Shown: one piece after another, positions 1-9,500 of the stretch
How the letters are laid out: every line of letters starts with the position of its first letter
Numbering within the stretch: position 1 is the stretch's first letter
Assembly: GCA_025363675.1 (NCBI GenBank)
Contig: JANYDJ010000232.1
Span: forward strand, 1-36,021
Reading direction: 5' to 3'
Length of the DNA stretch: 36,021 nt
Source: Flavobacteriaceae bacterium
GTDB lineage: Bacteria; Bacteroidota; Bacteroidia; UKL13-3
Program-made: the position numbers and the translations under genes
The notes under the pieces: generated by a model
Databases searched by the model: none
Told to the model about the DNA's origin: nothing
Seen by the model: the letters and a program-made list of their open reading frames with translations, nothing else

Positions 1-166
1 ACGAAAACAGAATAAGTAAGTTATCTGCTGTTCCTAAAGATATAGCTGCATTGCCACCAATAAGAACCAATCTATTTTTTGTCTTAGAATTTGTAAAATA
101 GTCTTCGGTTATAAAGAAGTCAGTAGTATTAATTTCAGATAAAAGAGTAAAATTTATCCTAGCTAT
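1..166 (-). CDS. possible partial reading frame running off the left edge
   Basis: One minus-strand frame is open from an in-frame TAA just upstream (167-169) to the window edge, about 55 codons. Its translation is protein-like, with a hydrophobic stretch rich in Leu, Ile, Gly and Ala. There is no ATG; the only obvious candidate start is an internal TTG. It could be the 5' part of a gene continuing to the left, a truncated gene, or chance. I do not recognise a family. From 167 to 385 I see no gene and no clear -7 box for the next gene. Confidence 0.22.
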   Translation of the reverse strand, partial: MARINFTLLSEINTTDFFITEDYFTNSKTKNRLVLIGGNAAISLGTADNLLILFS

Positions 167-385
167 TTATAAAGATGCATTGAAGCAAGAAGGAGCGACA
201 CCGTAAAACATTTGAAATAGAAAGGCATCTTTAAAATCCTTAATTAGTGAAGTAGCGAAATTGTGTATGTGGTTTAAAAGTATGAATGATATAATACTTT
301 TAAATATTGGTGTAACGGCTAATTTATCCAATAGGTTCAATTTTGTAGGATAATAATTAAATCAACATTTTTAACAAACACAAAC

Positions 386-1069
386 ATGAAAAAATTACTT
401 ACCTTCAGCTTGGCATTTTTTATTCTCTTAATAAGTGTATCAAAAGCACAAATAGCAGAACTTACCTTAAGAAGGGTAGAATTGGGAGTTAGATTTATGC
501 CCACTATCTCTAACTTTGATATCAAGGGATATAATGGCAGTGCGGTGCAAGGGCAAGCTACACTTGGCTACGGCGTGGGAGCTATGCTGGCTGTTAATTT
601 AAACGAGCACAGTGCTATACAGGGCGAGGTGATTTATAATTCTCTTACTCAAAAATATAAAGACGCGAACACCGATAGAAAAATACATGTGGACTATGTT
701 AATGTACCCTTGTTATATTGCTTAAGTACCGCTAAGTCAAAGCCTGTTCATTTAAGTATTGTTGCGGGTCCACAAATGGGATTTAGTGTGGGCTCTAATA
801 TATATGCAGCCAATGGTAGTGGGGCTGATACTGCCAAAGCAATATTTGCTGTAAAAAATGGAGATTTAGGTTTTGCATACGGTGTAGGTTTGGGCTTTGC
901 CCTAAACTCTCTTCGTACCTACCGTTTTGATATAGGTTTGCGAGGTGTTTATGGTTTCACCAATGTTAGCAATACCAGTGCAGCATCTGGCAGCAATTCG
1001 CGTTATGTAGTTGATTATGCAGCGGTAAGAACCACTTCACTATATTTCGGGTTAACTCTGCTTCTTTAA
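386..1069 (+). CDS. outer-membrane beta-barrel protein, PorT-like fold
   Basis: This is a 227-residue exported protein. Residues 1-21 form a clear signal peptide (MKK, a hydrophobic run, then SKAQ before the cut). The rest alternates short polar and hydrophobic strands with many Gly and aromatic residues, ending in hydrophobic residues (FGLTLLL). This is the pattern of the small 8-strand outer-membrane barrels common in Bacteroidota and annotated as PorT-family or outer membrane beta-barrel proteins. No specific function can be inferred. The ATG is the natural start because the signal peptide begins there. Its last 18 bp overlap the end of the convergent MATE gene, so no terminator fits between them. 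Confidence 0.75.
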   Translation: MKKLLTFSLAFFILLISVSKAQIAELTLRRVELGVRFMPTISNFDIKGYNGSAVQGQATLGYGVGAMLAVNLNEHSAIQGEVIYNSLTQKYKDANTDRKIHVDYVNVPLLYCLSTAKSKPVHLSIVAGPQMGFSVGSNIYAANGSGADTAKAIFAVKNGDLGFAYGVGLGFALNSLRTYRFDIGLRGVYGFTNVSNTSAASGSNSRYVVDYAAVRTTSLYFGLTLLL

Positions 1070-2416
1070 GAATTTTACCAATCCAAAAAAACGCACATTT
1101 AAAGCAAGGGCAGCAAAGCAAAGGCCAGCACACAAGGCCCACCAAATACCTTCGCCCCCGTAGCCCAGCGTTCTGCCCAGTATCCAGCCCAAAGGAAGGC
1201 CTATTACCCAATATGCAATAAGTGTTATCCAGGTTGGCACACGCGTATCGCCTATGCCACGCAGTATGCCTAGGCCCACACACTGCAATCCATCTGCCAG
1301 CTGAAAAAAACCAGCAATTACTAATAAATTTTCCGCATATTGCTGTAACTCGGGTTCATGCTTGTGGTTAAATAAAGTGGTAAGCTCTTGGCTAAAAGCA
1401 ATGAAACAAATGCAGGTAAAACCCATCCATACGGTTACCATTATTAAGCTACGCCTGCCCGCCAATAATATTCCTTGCATATCGCCTGCTCCACGAGCAT
1501 TGCCCGTAAGTATGCTGCCTGCTACTGAAAAGCCTGTAGCGGCCATATAAGTAAGTGCGGCCAATTGTATAGCCACTACGTGCGACGCACCTGCCACCAC
1601 ACTAATATTCCCCATCATTGCGGCTGCACCACCAAAGGCAGCTATCTCAAAAAAGAATTGTAGTCCCGAAGGTAGGCCAATACGCAAAAAATCATTCAAC
1701 TCTTTGCGAAAAGGTTGGGCTTTCAACCAATCTTTAAAAGTGATAGCGTGCCGCCATACACTATATTTTTTATTACTTCGCAGATAATACCAAATAGCCA
1801 AGACCATGCAAATTCGAGTAACTAAAGTAGCCCAGGCCGAACCATTAAAACCAAGATTAAAGGTCCATATAAAAAGAGGATTAAGTAAAGCATTTAGCAC
1901 CACTGCTGCCAATGATATGAGCAACCCTGGTGTGGTATCCTCATGCCCATCGCTCATATTTTTTAGACCAATAAATAGGGTGAGCGGCACCACAGATAGT
2001 CCCAATATATTTAAGTAAGTTGGTGCTATATCATTTACCTGAGCCGTTTGCTGAAACCAGTGAAAGTTGAATGAAAGAAACAGAACTACCAAGTTCATTA
2101 CCAAGCCAAACATAACACCACACCACACCACACTGTGGTATAATTTGCCAACACGTTCAGGATCCTTATTGCCCAAAGCTTCAGCTACCACTGACGAGCC
2201 GGCTACCATCATTCCAATACATATAACAATAGTGGTAAAAAAAACCGAGTTCCCTATTCCTGAAGCTGCAATCTCTATAACACCTAGTTTCGACACAAAG
2301 AAAGTGTCTGTAAGCCCCATAAGCACATTGCCCACTTGCCCAATAATAATAGGAAGAGCAAGTTTAAATATCAGACCATAGCTATACTTATGTGTATTTA
2401 ATGTTGCTAGGCTCAA
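1052..2416 (-). CDS. MATE family multidrug/Na+ efflux transporter
   Basis: The 454-residue protein is almost entirely hydrophobic, with about 12 predicted membrane helices, the usual size for MATE (NorM/DinF-like) antiporters. The N-terminal part (LALPIIIGQVGNVLMGLTDT) matches the family signature of the first helix, and the two halves look homologous as expected. It should export cationic compounds using a Na+ or H+ gradient across the inner membrane; the substrate is unknown. The start codon is TTG at 2416-2414, overlapping the TGA stop of tgt as TTGA, which suggests translational coupling. The next Met lies inside the first helix, so the TTG is well supported. It is last in a porT-tgt-MATE operon. 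Confidence 0.88.
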   Translation of the reverse strand: MSLATLNTHKYSYGLIFKLALPIIIGQVGNVLMGLTDTFFVSKLGVIEIAASGIGNSVFFTTIVICIGMMVAGSSVVAEALGNKDPERVGKLYHSVVWCGVMFGLVMNLVVLFLSFNFHWFQQTAQVNDIAPTYLNILGLSVVPLTLFIGLKNMSDGHEDTTPGLLISLAAVVLNALLNPLFIWTFNLGFNGSAWATLVTRICMVLAIWYYLRSNKKYSVWRHAITFKDWLKAQPFRKELNDFLRIGLPSGLQFFFEIAAFGGAAAMMGNISVVAGASHVVAIQLAALTYMAATGFSVAGSILTGNARGAGDMQGILLAGRRSLIMVTVWMGFTCICFIAFSQELTTLFNHKHEPELQQYAENLLVIAGFFQLADGLQCVGLGILRGIGDTRVPTWITLIAYWVIGLPLGWILGRTLGYGGEGIWWALCAGLCFAALALNVRFFGLVKFLKKQS

Positions 2417-3531
2417 TATCGTTTACAAATAATAGGTAATATATATTCTTTCCAGCGGGCAAAATCTCCCTCCAATATATGTTGGCGAGCTTCACGCACC
2501 AACCACAAATAAAAGGAAAGGTTTTGAACCGATGCTACAATATATCCCAAATATTCAGAACTCTTAAGCAAGTGTCTCACATAGGCCATGCTATATTCAG
2601 GAGTGAGCAGGGGGTCTAGCGGAGAAAAGTCATTTTTCCACCTTTCATTTTTAACTATAATGATGCCTTTGGTTGTAAAAATATACCCATGTCGAGCATT
2701 ACGGGTAGGCATCACGCAATCAAACATGTCAATACCTCGTGCAATACACTCCAGTATATTTTCGGGTTTGCCTACACCCATTAAATAGCGGGGCTTTTCT
2801 TTTGGGAGTATATCACATACCAAGGCAGTCATACTATACATATCTTCAGTGGGTTCGCCCACACTCAAGCCTCCAATAGCATTGCCCTCAGAATTTGTAT
2901 TAGCGATATACTCTGCCGATTTTATACGCAAATCTGGATGGACGCCTCCCTGCACTATGGGAAAGAGTGATTGTTCATACCCATATAGAGCATTGGTGTT
3001 TGCCATTTGTGCGATACATCTTTCAAGCCAGCGATGGGTGAGGTGCATGCTGTTTTCTACATATCTTTTCTCGGCAGGGTAGGGAGGGCATTCATCAAAA
3101 GCCATCATAATATCAGCCCCAATTATGCGTTGCGTGTCCACCACATTCTCTGGTGTAAACATAATCTTGCTTCCATTAATATGCGACTGAAAAGCGGCCC
3201 CTTCTTCGGTTATTTTTCTGCTATTTGCCAAAGAGAATACTTGGTATCCGCCACTATCGGTGAGCATTGCACCAGGCCAATTTATAAATTTGTGAAGTCC
3301 GCCTGCTTCCTGCAAAGTGTCATTTCCCGGCCTCAAAAACAAATGATAGGTATTTCCTAATATGATGGGAGCCTTAATACGGTTCCATAAATCGTGCTGG
3401 GTAACAGATTTTACACTGCCTACGGTGCCCACTGGCATAAATATAGGAGTTTCTATAATACCGTGTGCTGTATGTAACACACCCGCCCTTGCTTGGGTGG
3501 CATTATCAGTGGCCAGCAGGTCAAACTTCAC
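2413..3531 (-). CDS. tgt: queuine/preQ1 tRNA-guanine transglycosylase lacking the zinc-site residues
   Basis: Tgt exchanges guanine-34 of GUN-anticodon tRNAs for preQ1 in queuosine synthesis. The 372-residue length is typical. Visible motifs are DSGGYQVFS (Asp92, catalytic), FPIVQGGVHPDLR (189-202), GGLSVGEP (220-227) and DCVMPTRNARHG (271-282; Asp271 is the expected nucleophile). The bacterial zinc site is normally C-x-C-x2-C plus a His in an HNL motif. Here the corresponding region (307-315) has no cysteine and the His position reads Gln (SVQNL, 334-338), so all four ligands are absent. The start codon is GTG (3531-3529). It lies 25 bp downstream of porT and overlaps the MATE start. Confidence 0.95.
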   Translation of the reverse strand: MKFDLLATDNATQARAGVLHTAHGIIETPIFMPVGTVGSVKSVTQHDLWNRIKAPIILGNTYHLFLRPGNDTLQEAGGLHKFINWPGAMLTDSGGYQVFSLANSRKITEEGAAFQSHINGSKIMFTPENVVDTQRIIGADIMMAFDECPPYPAEKRYVENSMHLTHRWLERCIAQMANTNALYGYEQSLFPIVQGGVHPDLRIKSAEYIANTNSEGNAIGGLSVGEPTEDMYSMTALVCDILPKEKPRYLMGVGKPENILECIARGIDMFDCVMPTRNARHGYIFTTKGIIIVKNERWKNDFSPLDPLLTPEYSMAYVRHLLKSSEYLGYIVASVQNLSFYLWLVREARQHILEGDFARWKEYILPIICKRY

Positions 3532-3556
3532 AGTACAGTATCATTAATAAAATGCA

Positions 3557-4270
3557 CTATTCAATATAAAAATTGAACTGCAATATTTTAGAAAATAAAC
3601 CACTAATGGCATTGCTATATAGCGAACCGTCCTTTACCAATACATTGTTAATGCCGTTGGTCAATTTTATTTCTGGCGAGAACTTGAAATAGGGGAAGTA
3701 AAAATCGAATCCCATTCCTAATTGATAACCAAAGTTATTAGTGCCAACAGCTACAAACGCCTCTCCTGGCTTTCGTGCCACCGCTTTATTAGAAGTAAAA
3801 TCGAAACTATATACCAAGCCACCCACTACATAAAAACGGGTATTCTTTATCCTATCAGATTTGTATTTAAATATAAGCGGAATTTCTCCATAGGTAGACT
3901 CAATTTTAGCCACAGCCATAATACTATCAACTGGCGAAGTATGGAAAGTGTATTCTATATTCCGTTGAGCAAAATGCAGCGAAGGTATCAGCCGGATATC
4001 AAAATGATCGCCTAAGTGCAAATCAGCCAAAACCCCCAAATTAAAACCCGCCTGTGGCTTACATATAACAGAAGCTAAAGTATCATTATGCCAAAAATAC
4101 TTGTCGTCATGATTAATCTTGAAATTGGTAGAACTGAAACCAACAGTAAACCCGTAATGCAATAACTTGTAATCGTACGAAGGTAGGTTGCGTTGGGCTT
4201 TACTATGAAGTGCCACACATAACATCATTATTATCAACAGTTTTAGTTGTTTCTTCGTGTTAAAAAGCAT
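3557..4270 (-). CDS. porT: type IX secretion system protein PorT (SprT)
   Basis: PorT is an outer-membrane beta-barrel protein required for type IX secretion and, in gliders, for motility. The mature N-terminus has the family pattern: NLPSYDYKLLHYGFTVGF, a short variable loop, then KPQAGFNLGVLADLHLGDHF and IRLIPSLHFAQR. The protein is about 237 residues when started at the ATG at 4270. An upstream start at 4318 is possible in frame, but the signal peptide (MLFNTKKQLK, hydrophobic run, HSKAQ) begins at 4270. It is first in an operon with tgt and the MATE gene. Identification rests on recalled family patterns; a generic PorT-fold barrel is the alternative. Confidence 0.85.
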   Translation of the reverse strand: MLFNTKKQLKLLIIMMLCVALHSKAQRNLPSYDYKLLHYGFTVGFSSTNFKINHDDKYFWHNDTLASVICKPQAGFNLGVLADLHLGDHFDIRLIPSLHFAQRNIEYTFHTSPVDSIMAVAKIESTYGEIPLIFKYKSDRIKNTRFYVVGGLVYSFDFTSNKAVARKPGEAFVAVGTNNFGYQLGMGFDFYFPYFKFSPEIKLTNGINNVLVKDGSLYSNAISGLFSKILQFNFYIE

Positions 4271-4376
4271 GTTAGAATTTGGTAGTAAAAAGCAACGTAT
4301 TTTTAACCTGCAAATCAACTACCTGTAAGCCATAACGCAAAATGTTAAATTTTATTGCTTTTTAAGTGCAAGATAG

Positions 4377-4396
4377 TTGGGACTTTGAGCTCCCAA
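4377..4396 (-). terminator. weak hairpin downstream of the 4427-5128 gene
   Basis: TTGGGA (4377-4382) and TCCCAA (4391-4396) can pair around an 8-nt loop. On the minus strand the hairpin is not followed by a T-run, so it is at best a weak terminator or mRNA 3'-end stabiliser. Confidence 0.22.
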
Positions 4397-4426
4397 AAAT
4401 AATCTGAAAAGTAGTTTATATCTAGG

Positions 4427-5128
4427 TTAGAACCTATACCCCAAAGTCAATCCAAAGCCGGTGTTTTTATTTGTAATTTTGCTATTAACATCATTATTAT
4501 TTTTAGGGTTGATATTCACTAATCCTAATTGCGAGGTAAAGGTTAGCGTGACGTTATTAGCAAATTCATATCCAGCAAATATATTGGCACCCACATCTAG
4601 GTGTTTAAAATAGGTACCATTATTAGGGTCGTTCATATCATTTGATGATACGCTGTTGGCAAATTTAATATCTTGAGTTGCATTATAAGAATCACTGGTA
4701 TATTTAGCTTTTCCCATAAAGGCATAACCCACATAGGGGCCAAATCCAAATAAAACATGACCACTGCCTACCAAAGGTTTGTATAATAAATTTAGGGGCA
4801 TTTCTATATAGTTTATATTCACTTCTCGGGTCATGGGTTTGCTATTAAACATCATATTTTCTTTGGCTCCTTTGCCAATATATTGTAGTCCAATCTGAAC
4901 AAAAAACTCAGGAGCTACTGGTATTTCTTGATTAATACCAAGTGTAAACCGGGTAACCATGGAGTTAGCAAGAGCATTTCCACTCGCATCTTTACCATTT
5001 ATATTTTGGAAGTTAACGCCTCCATATACACCTATTGAGTAGGGCCCCATAGCTGGTTGTGCGGCATCTTGTGTCATAGCATTTAAACTAATGAGCATGA
5101 GGGTCGAAAGTAATATTTTGTGTATCAT
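4427..5128 (-). CDS. outer-membrane beta-barrel protein, PorT-like fold
   Basis: This is a 233-residue protein with a signal peptide (MIHKILLSTLMLISLNAMTQ). Alternating amphipathic strands follow: YSIGVYGGVNFQNI, FFVQIGLQYIGKG, INYIEMPLNLLYKP, VLFGFGPYVGYAFMGKAKY. The C-terminus is FGLTLGYRF, a classic outer-membrane barrel end with terminal Phe. The motif YIEMPLNLLYK is typical of the Bacteroidota PorT-fold barrel family. No substrate or function can be assigned. It stands between porT and the OmpA-like lipoprotein on the same strand with gaps of 75 bp or more, so it may be transcribed alone. No TAnnTTTG box was found upstream. Confidence 0.78.
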   Translation of the reverse strand: MIHKILLSTLMLISLNAMTQDAAQPAMGPYSIGVYGGVNFQNINGKDASGNALANSMVTRFTLGINQEIPVAPEFFVQIGLQYIGKGAKENMMFNSKPMTREVNINYIEMPLNLLYKPLVGSGHVLFGFGPYVGYAFMGKAKYTSDSYNATQDIKFANSVSSNDMNDPNNGTYFKHLDVGANIFAGYEFANNVTLTFTSQLGLVNINPKNNNDVNSKITNKNTGFGLTLGYRF

Positions 5129-5203
5129 AGTATTTTTTTAGTTATTATATATAATAGATATTTATTTTTTCTCAGCTTCTTTTTTTGCATCTGATCTCAT
5201 TTT

Positions 5204-5842
5204 TTAATTGGCCGTAATCATAAATTCCACTCGGCGGTTTTGTGCCCTGCCTTCTTCTGTTTCATTAGAATAATTGGGAGCAGATTCACCATAAGGTTTA
5301 GTAGTTACTCGGCCAGAAGATATTCCTCTCTGGGTGATGTATCCTGATACAGCCATTGCACGTCGTTCTGATAAATCCTTATTATATTGGTCGGCTCCCA
5401 CATTGTCGGTATGCCCTTGTATTTCTATATTAGTTTCGGGATATTTGTTGAGTATTGTTACCAAATTATCTAGATTGCCTTTTGCACCATCTGATAATTC
5501 AGATTTGTCAAATGCAAATAGAATTTTACTATTAAATTCAACTACGATTCCTTCGCCCACCCTGGTTACTTTTGCACCGGGTACGGTATTTTTAATTTCG
5601 GCAGCTTGTTTGTCCATTTTGGTGCCAATTACAGCACCCGCCACTCCACCCACTGCGGCTCCTATAATAGCTCCCAACGCTGTGTTTCCTGATGCTCTTC
5701 CCACCACGGCTCCAATTGCTCCGCCCCCAACTGTGCCTATTGCGGCTCCCTTTTTGGTGCGGCTCATTGTAGTGCAGCCATTTGCTATAAAACTTAGGAT
5801 CAACATCCCGAAAATTGTATTTTTAATTGTACGCATAATCAT
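5204..5842 (-). CDS. OmpA-family lipoprotein with glycine-zipper segment
   Basis: This is a predicted outer-membrane lipoprotein that binds peptidoglycan. The N-terminus has a lipoprotein signal ending in a FIANGC lipobox. Next is a Gly/Ala-rich glycine-zipper segment at about residues 32-75 (KGAAIGTVGGGAIGAVVG and similar), then an OmpA C-terminal domain at about 95-210. That domain contains the peptidoglycan-contacting pattern IQGHTDNVGADQYNKDLSERR and ends RAQNRRVEFMI. The architecture matches the YiaD/YfiB-like group. Residue 3 is also a Met (5836) and makes a more standard lipoprotein signal; a one-mismatch -7 box (TAATCTTG, 5863-5856) lies 19 nt upstream of it, so the true start may be 5836. 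Confidence 0.9.
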   Translation of the reverse strand: MIMRTIKNTIFGMLILSFIANGCTTMSRTKKGAAIGTVGGGAIGAVVGRASGNTALGAIIGAAVGGVAGAVIGTKMDKQAAEIKNTVPGAKVTRVGEGIVVEFNSKILFAFDKSELSDGAKGNLDNLVTILNKYPETNIEIQGHTDNVGADQYNKDLSERRAMAVSGYITQRGISSGRVTTKPYGESAPNYSNETEEGRAQNRRVEFMITAN

Positions 5843-6084
5843 ATATTTTAAGATGCAAGATTATGCCGTTTTTAAATTACGGATGTTATATTATTATAAA
5901 TTTAAGTTACATATTTCACACTTTTTGTTGCCCCCTCCATATTATATATTTCGATAAAATGTAGAGAGATTTGCAGACTCAAAAAATTGAAAATCCTATT
6001 TTTCTCTGTACCCGAATGGTTTAGTTGTTATATAACTAATGTACATAAAGAATAAGCGTAAATATATAGTTCGATTTAAAAAAA

Positions 6085-6516
6085 CTATTTTTTTCTCAAA
6101 TAGCACCTCGAATTGACCAACGAAGGGAAGGGGATGCAGAAAGTATTCATATCTATAATATCCAAACAACTGTGTTCGCCTACTTTTTTCGATTCCATAA
6201 GGCAAAGCTGGTTATCTTTTATTTTATATCCAACGGTGTCTTGTATAATAGTGCTGTCAGTATGGCTATACTGATAAAGTATGATAGACACTTTATTATT
6301 GGGCAAGAAACTTAAAGTTAGTCCAAAATCTTTAGGGGCATTGGCATTTGCGGTTTCCTTCACTTTTTTTATAAATGATTTGAGAGATACAGAATCGCCT
6401 TTGTATATAATGGAAATAGCAGAATAAGTTCCCGTAAATTGCTTTGGATTTTGTGCCAATAAACTATTATAAACTAATACGAATAGAATTAATATAGCGA
6501 GGTTTTTTAATATCAT
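6085..6516 (-). CDS. small exported protein of unknown function
   Basis: About 143 residues when started at the ATG at 6516, where a signal peptide begins (MILKNLAILILFVLVYNSLLAQ). The frame is open to 6543, but that extension would put charged residues ahead of the signal and overlap the protease gene. The mature part begins NPKQFTGTYSAISI and contains GYKIKDNQLCLM and several Cys. It loosely resembles lipocalin-like domain proteins of Bacteroidota (a GTY start followed by short strands), but I do not recognise a family. It begins 16 bp after the M4 protease stop on the same strand, so the two are probably co-transcribed. From 5843 to 6084 I see no gene. Confidence 0.55.
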   Translation of the reverse strand: MILKNLAILILFVLVYNSLLAQNPKQFTGTYSAISIIYKGDSVSLKSFIKKVKETANANAPKDFGLTLSFLPNNKVSIILYQYSHTDSTIIQDTVGYKIKDNQLCLMESKKVGEHSCLDIIDMNTFCIPFPSLVNSRCYLRKK

Positions 6517-6532
6517 ATTATATATTTCTAAT

Positions 6533-9500
6533 CTATCGTTCAATTATTAATTTCGTATGGTACGAACGAATATTTGCAGGATTGTATATTGTATAAATGC
6601 CGTTAGGCAAATGAGATAAATTTAATATTGCCGTGCCACTATTTGTATAATATTGATACACTTGTTTACCCATCAAATTATATATAGTTATCATACTATT
6701 GGGCATGGTGGCAATATTAACCACACCTGCACTGGGGTTGGGCCAAAGCTCTGTGTTATTATTCGTTTCAATGGTGTATATACCTACAGGCTGTTGCAAA
6801 GTAATTGTGTAGTTTTTGGTAGAGCCATCTTGTGCTTGAATAGTATAGGTAATGGTATTTTTTAAATTATTTGCAGTGGCTCCGCTCGTTTGTTCTATAT
6901 TCGATATATAAGCAGTGGCCAGTGGCGATATTTTAAAAGTGGGGACCAGTGTAGTAATATCCACACCAGAAGGTATAGTGGCCGTTACATTGGTGCCGTT
7001 TATAGTGCAGGTAATTTGGGGGGTAATTCCCAAAAATTTGAATTCAAGTAAATCTTTATTGCCACTTAATAATTTGCGGGTACCTTGTGCAATCCAGACA
7101 CCCCATTTTGCATCCTTAATAAACGAGGTAGCGGTGCCGGCTTTGGGCGTTATCTTATCCGTATTCATATCAATGGTAGCAAGTATGGTGTCACCATTTG
7201 TATTTTCGGTAGTGAATAGTATTATATTGTCTGTTTTAGAATAGTTGGGATAAGAAAGCATAGAATTGGCAAACACGGAAGTTACTTTTTGGGTGATTAG
7301 GTTCGATGCTATTAAACCATACTGCGTGGTACTGCCAGACTTGTCGATATAATCGAAAGCAACTATATATGGTGAGTTTTTGCTAATAGACGGATTTCCA
7401 ATGCTCACATCTGCTGGCAGGCTGCTAAATACTTTTTGCACCTTGCCATCGCCTACTACATTCTTCTTGTTGTCCCATACTCGTATCATACCCACATCCC
7501 AGTAACTAATGTCGCTGCCACTATTGTTGGGTATTTTATTATAAGCATCATATATAATATATTCACCTGTGTAGTCCCATTCCAAAGCCCCAGCATATAA
7601 TACACCCGAAGATGTTTGTCCATTGCCCGTGGTGGGGTTATATAAATGGAAACGTGTCCAGTTGTTGCCATCGTATATCCATATACTGCTATCAATGGAA
7701 GTGGTGATACCTGCTATCTTTTTTCCGTCTTTCGATATAGCCATATTGTCCCATATCGCTTGGTTCTGAGCATAAGTTTCAGTGAAACCATTCACGGTAA
7801 TTTTATGCATCATACAATCCCAACCAATAAAATATCCCGCTGAACCATCGTCAGTAACTGACATCGGTTCTTTGGCACTACTTGTTGTCATCGGCAGAAA
7901 GTTACTGGGTGTGGTGGTCGATTTATACCAACGGTTGTTTGTTCCGCTATAGTTCACATCATAACTTAATATATAGTCAGTTCCTGGATTGGTGGGTAGG
8001 TCAACACCTGTGGTATTGCCACTACTACCGCTGCCCGCATTGGGGTCATATATCTGCACTTTGTCGAAAGCTACCATAGCCGCATTGGCTTCGGTTGTTC
8101 CATATAAATCTTTGCAACACTGAACAACTGCATATCGTAAATCGAGAAATTGTGAGGTGGCAGTCAGATATTTACTTAGTGCCCTATAATATACTTGCTC
8201 GGCTTTTGCTTTAGTAATACTTGTAGCAAAAAAATAATAAGCATAGCTGGGAATACCGGAGTTTATATGCACCCCTCCGTTGTCTTTACTGCCTGTATAA
8301 TATTCTTTCATCACCGCAGGTTGCCACCCATTATCGCTAAGACTGTTGCCTCCATTGTGCGGATTGCTCAAATCACGCAACGCACCTGTAGGAAAATAAT
8401 TTTTTCGAACCACATCTTCACCCATTTGCCAATTAAGTCCTTCTATCATAGCCCCAAATATATCTGCCATCGATTCGTTCATAGCACCGCTTTGTGTTTT
8501 ATATTCTAGGTTTGCTGTTTTTTCTACAACACCATGTGTCATTTCGTGGCCGCCCACATCCAATGCTCCAGCCAAAGGTTTAAAAGCCACATCGCCATTT
8601 CCATAATACATTGCTTGTCCGTTCCAATAGGCATTGTCCATGGCACTTCCATCGCTTTCAGTTACATTAATAATACTTATAATATTTCCACCCGCCCCAT
8701 TAATACTGTTGCGACTATGTACATTTTTCCAGTAGTCGTAGCATACTTTGGCGTTGTATTGTGCCGATACAGTTTTTTGAGACCACGAACTGTTATTGGA
8801 TTGCTTTATTTGTGCAATTCCTGAACCGCTTGTATAATTTGCATCTAAAGTCCAGATAACACCCTCGGGGCCATCGGGAAACTGCGATTGGGCAGAATTA
8901 AACATGGGTTCACTTGCATCAATAGGATAGAATGAACCATTGTATTCGTAAGTGTTTATTGTGCGTTGTTTATTGTTGAGGTCATTCATGGTGGCGGTTT
9001 TTGGCCCGTTTGCAGTACATGTGTGATTGTATTGGTCCAGTGTTTCGCCAGTGTTTGCATCTATAACTATAATATATCTTTCTATAAAATTAGGTCTCAA
9101 GTTTATATGATATGCAAGTGACGGCTTTAATAATTCATTATAATATATTTCTAATTTTATTTCAGGAATATTCTCGCCAAATAATTTAATTTGTTCGGGA
9201 GTCCATGGATGAATATTAGTAACTTCAGAGAGTTTCTTACGGGCCATTAGCAGTGCCTGTTCTTTTGAAAGCAAGGGCACTGTAGTTATTCCGCTGGGAG
9301 TAGGATACATGCGACCCATGGATATTTCTATATAGTTATTTCTAGTTACCACTATCCAATCGCTGCCGTGCACGGGCACTCCCTTGTATATTTGTGTTAT
9401 ATGGTAAAATGACTGTTTGGTAACCGGGTCTTTTTCGGCTTTAGATATTTTTAACTCCTCACTATTTTGCACTTGCAGGGCTAACTTTATTTTCTCAATA

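Noticed and set aside
5334-5957. 207-codon plus-strand frame
   Set aside because: It is antisense to the OmpA-like gene and its Ala/Pro/Thr richness mirrors the glycine-zipper codons.
5996-6205. 69-codon minus-strand frame
   Set aside because: It overlaps the end of the small exported protein gene in another frame and has no protein-like features.
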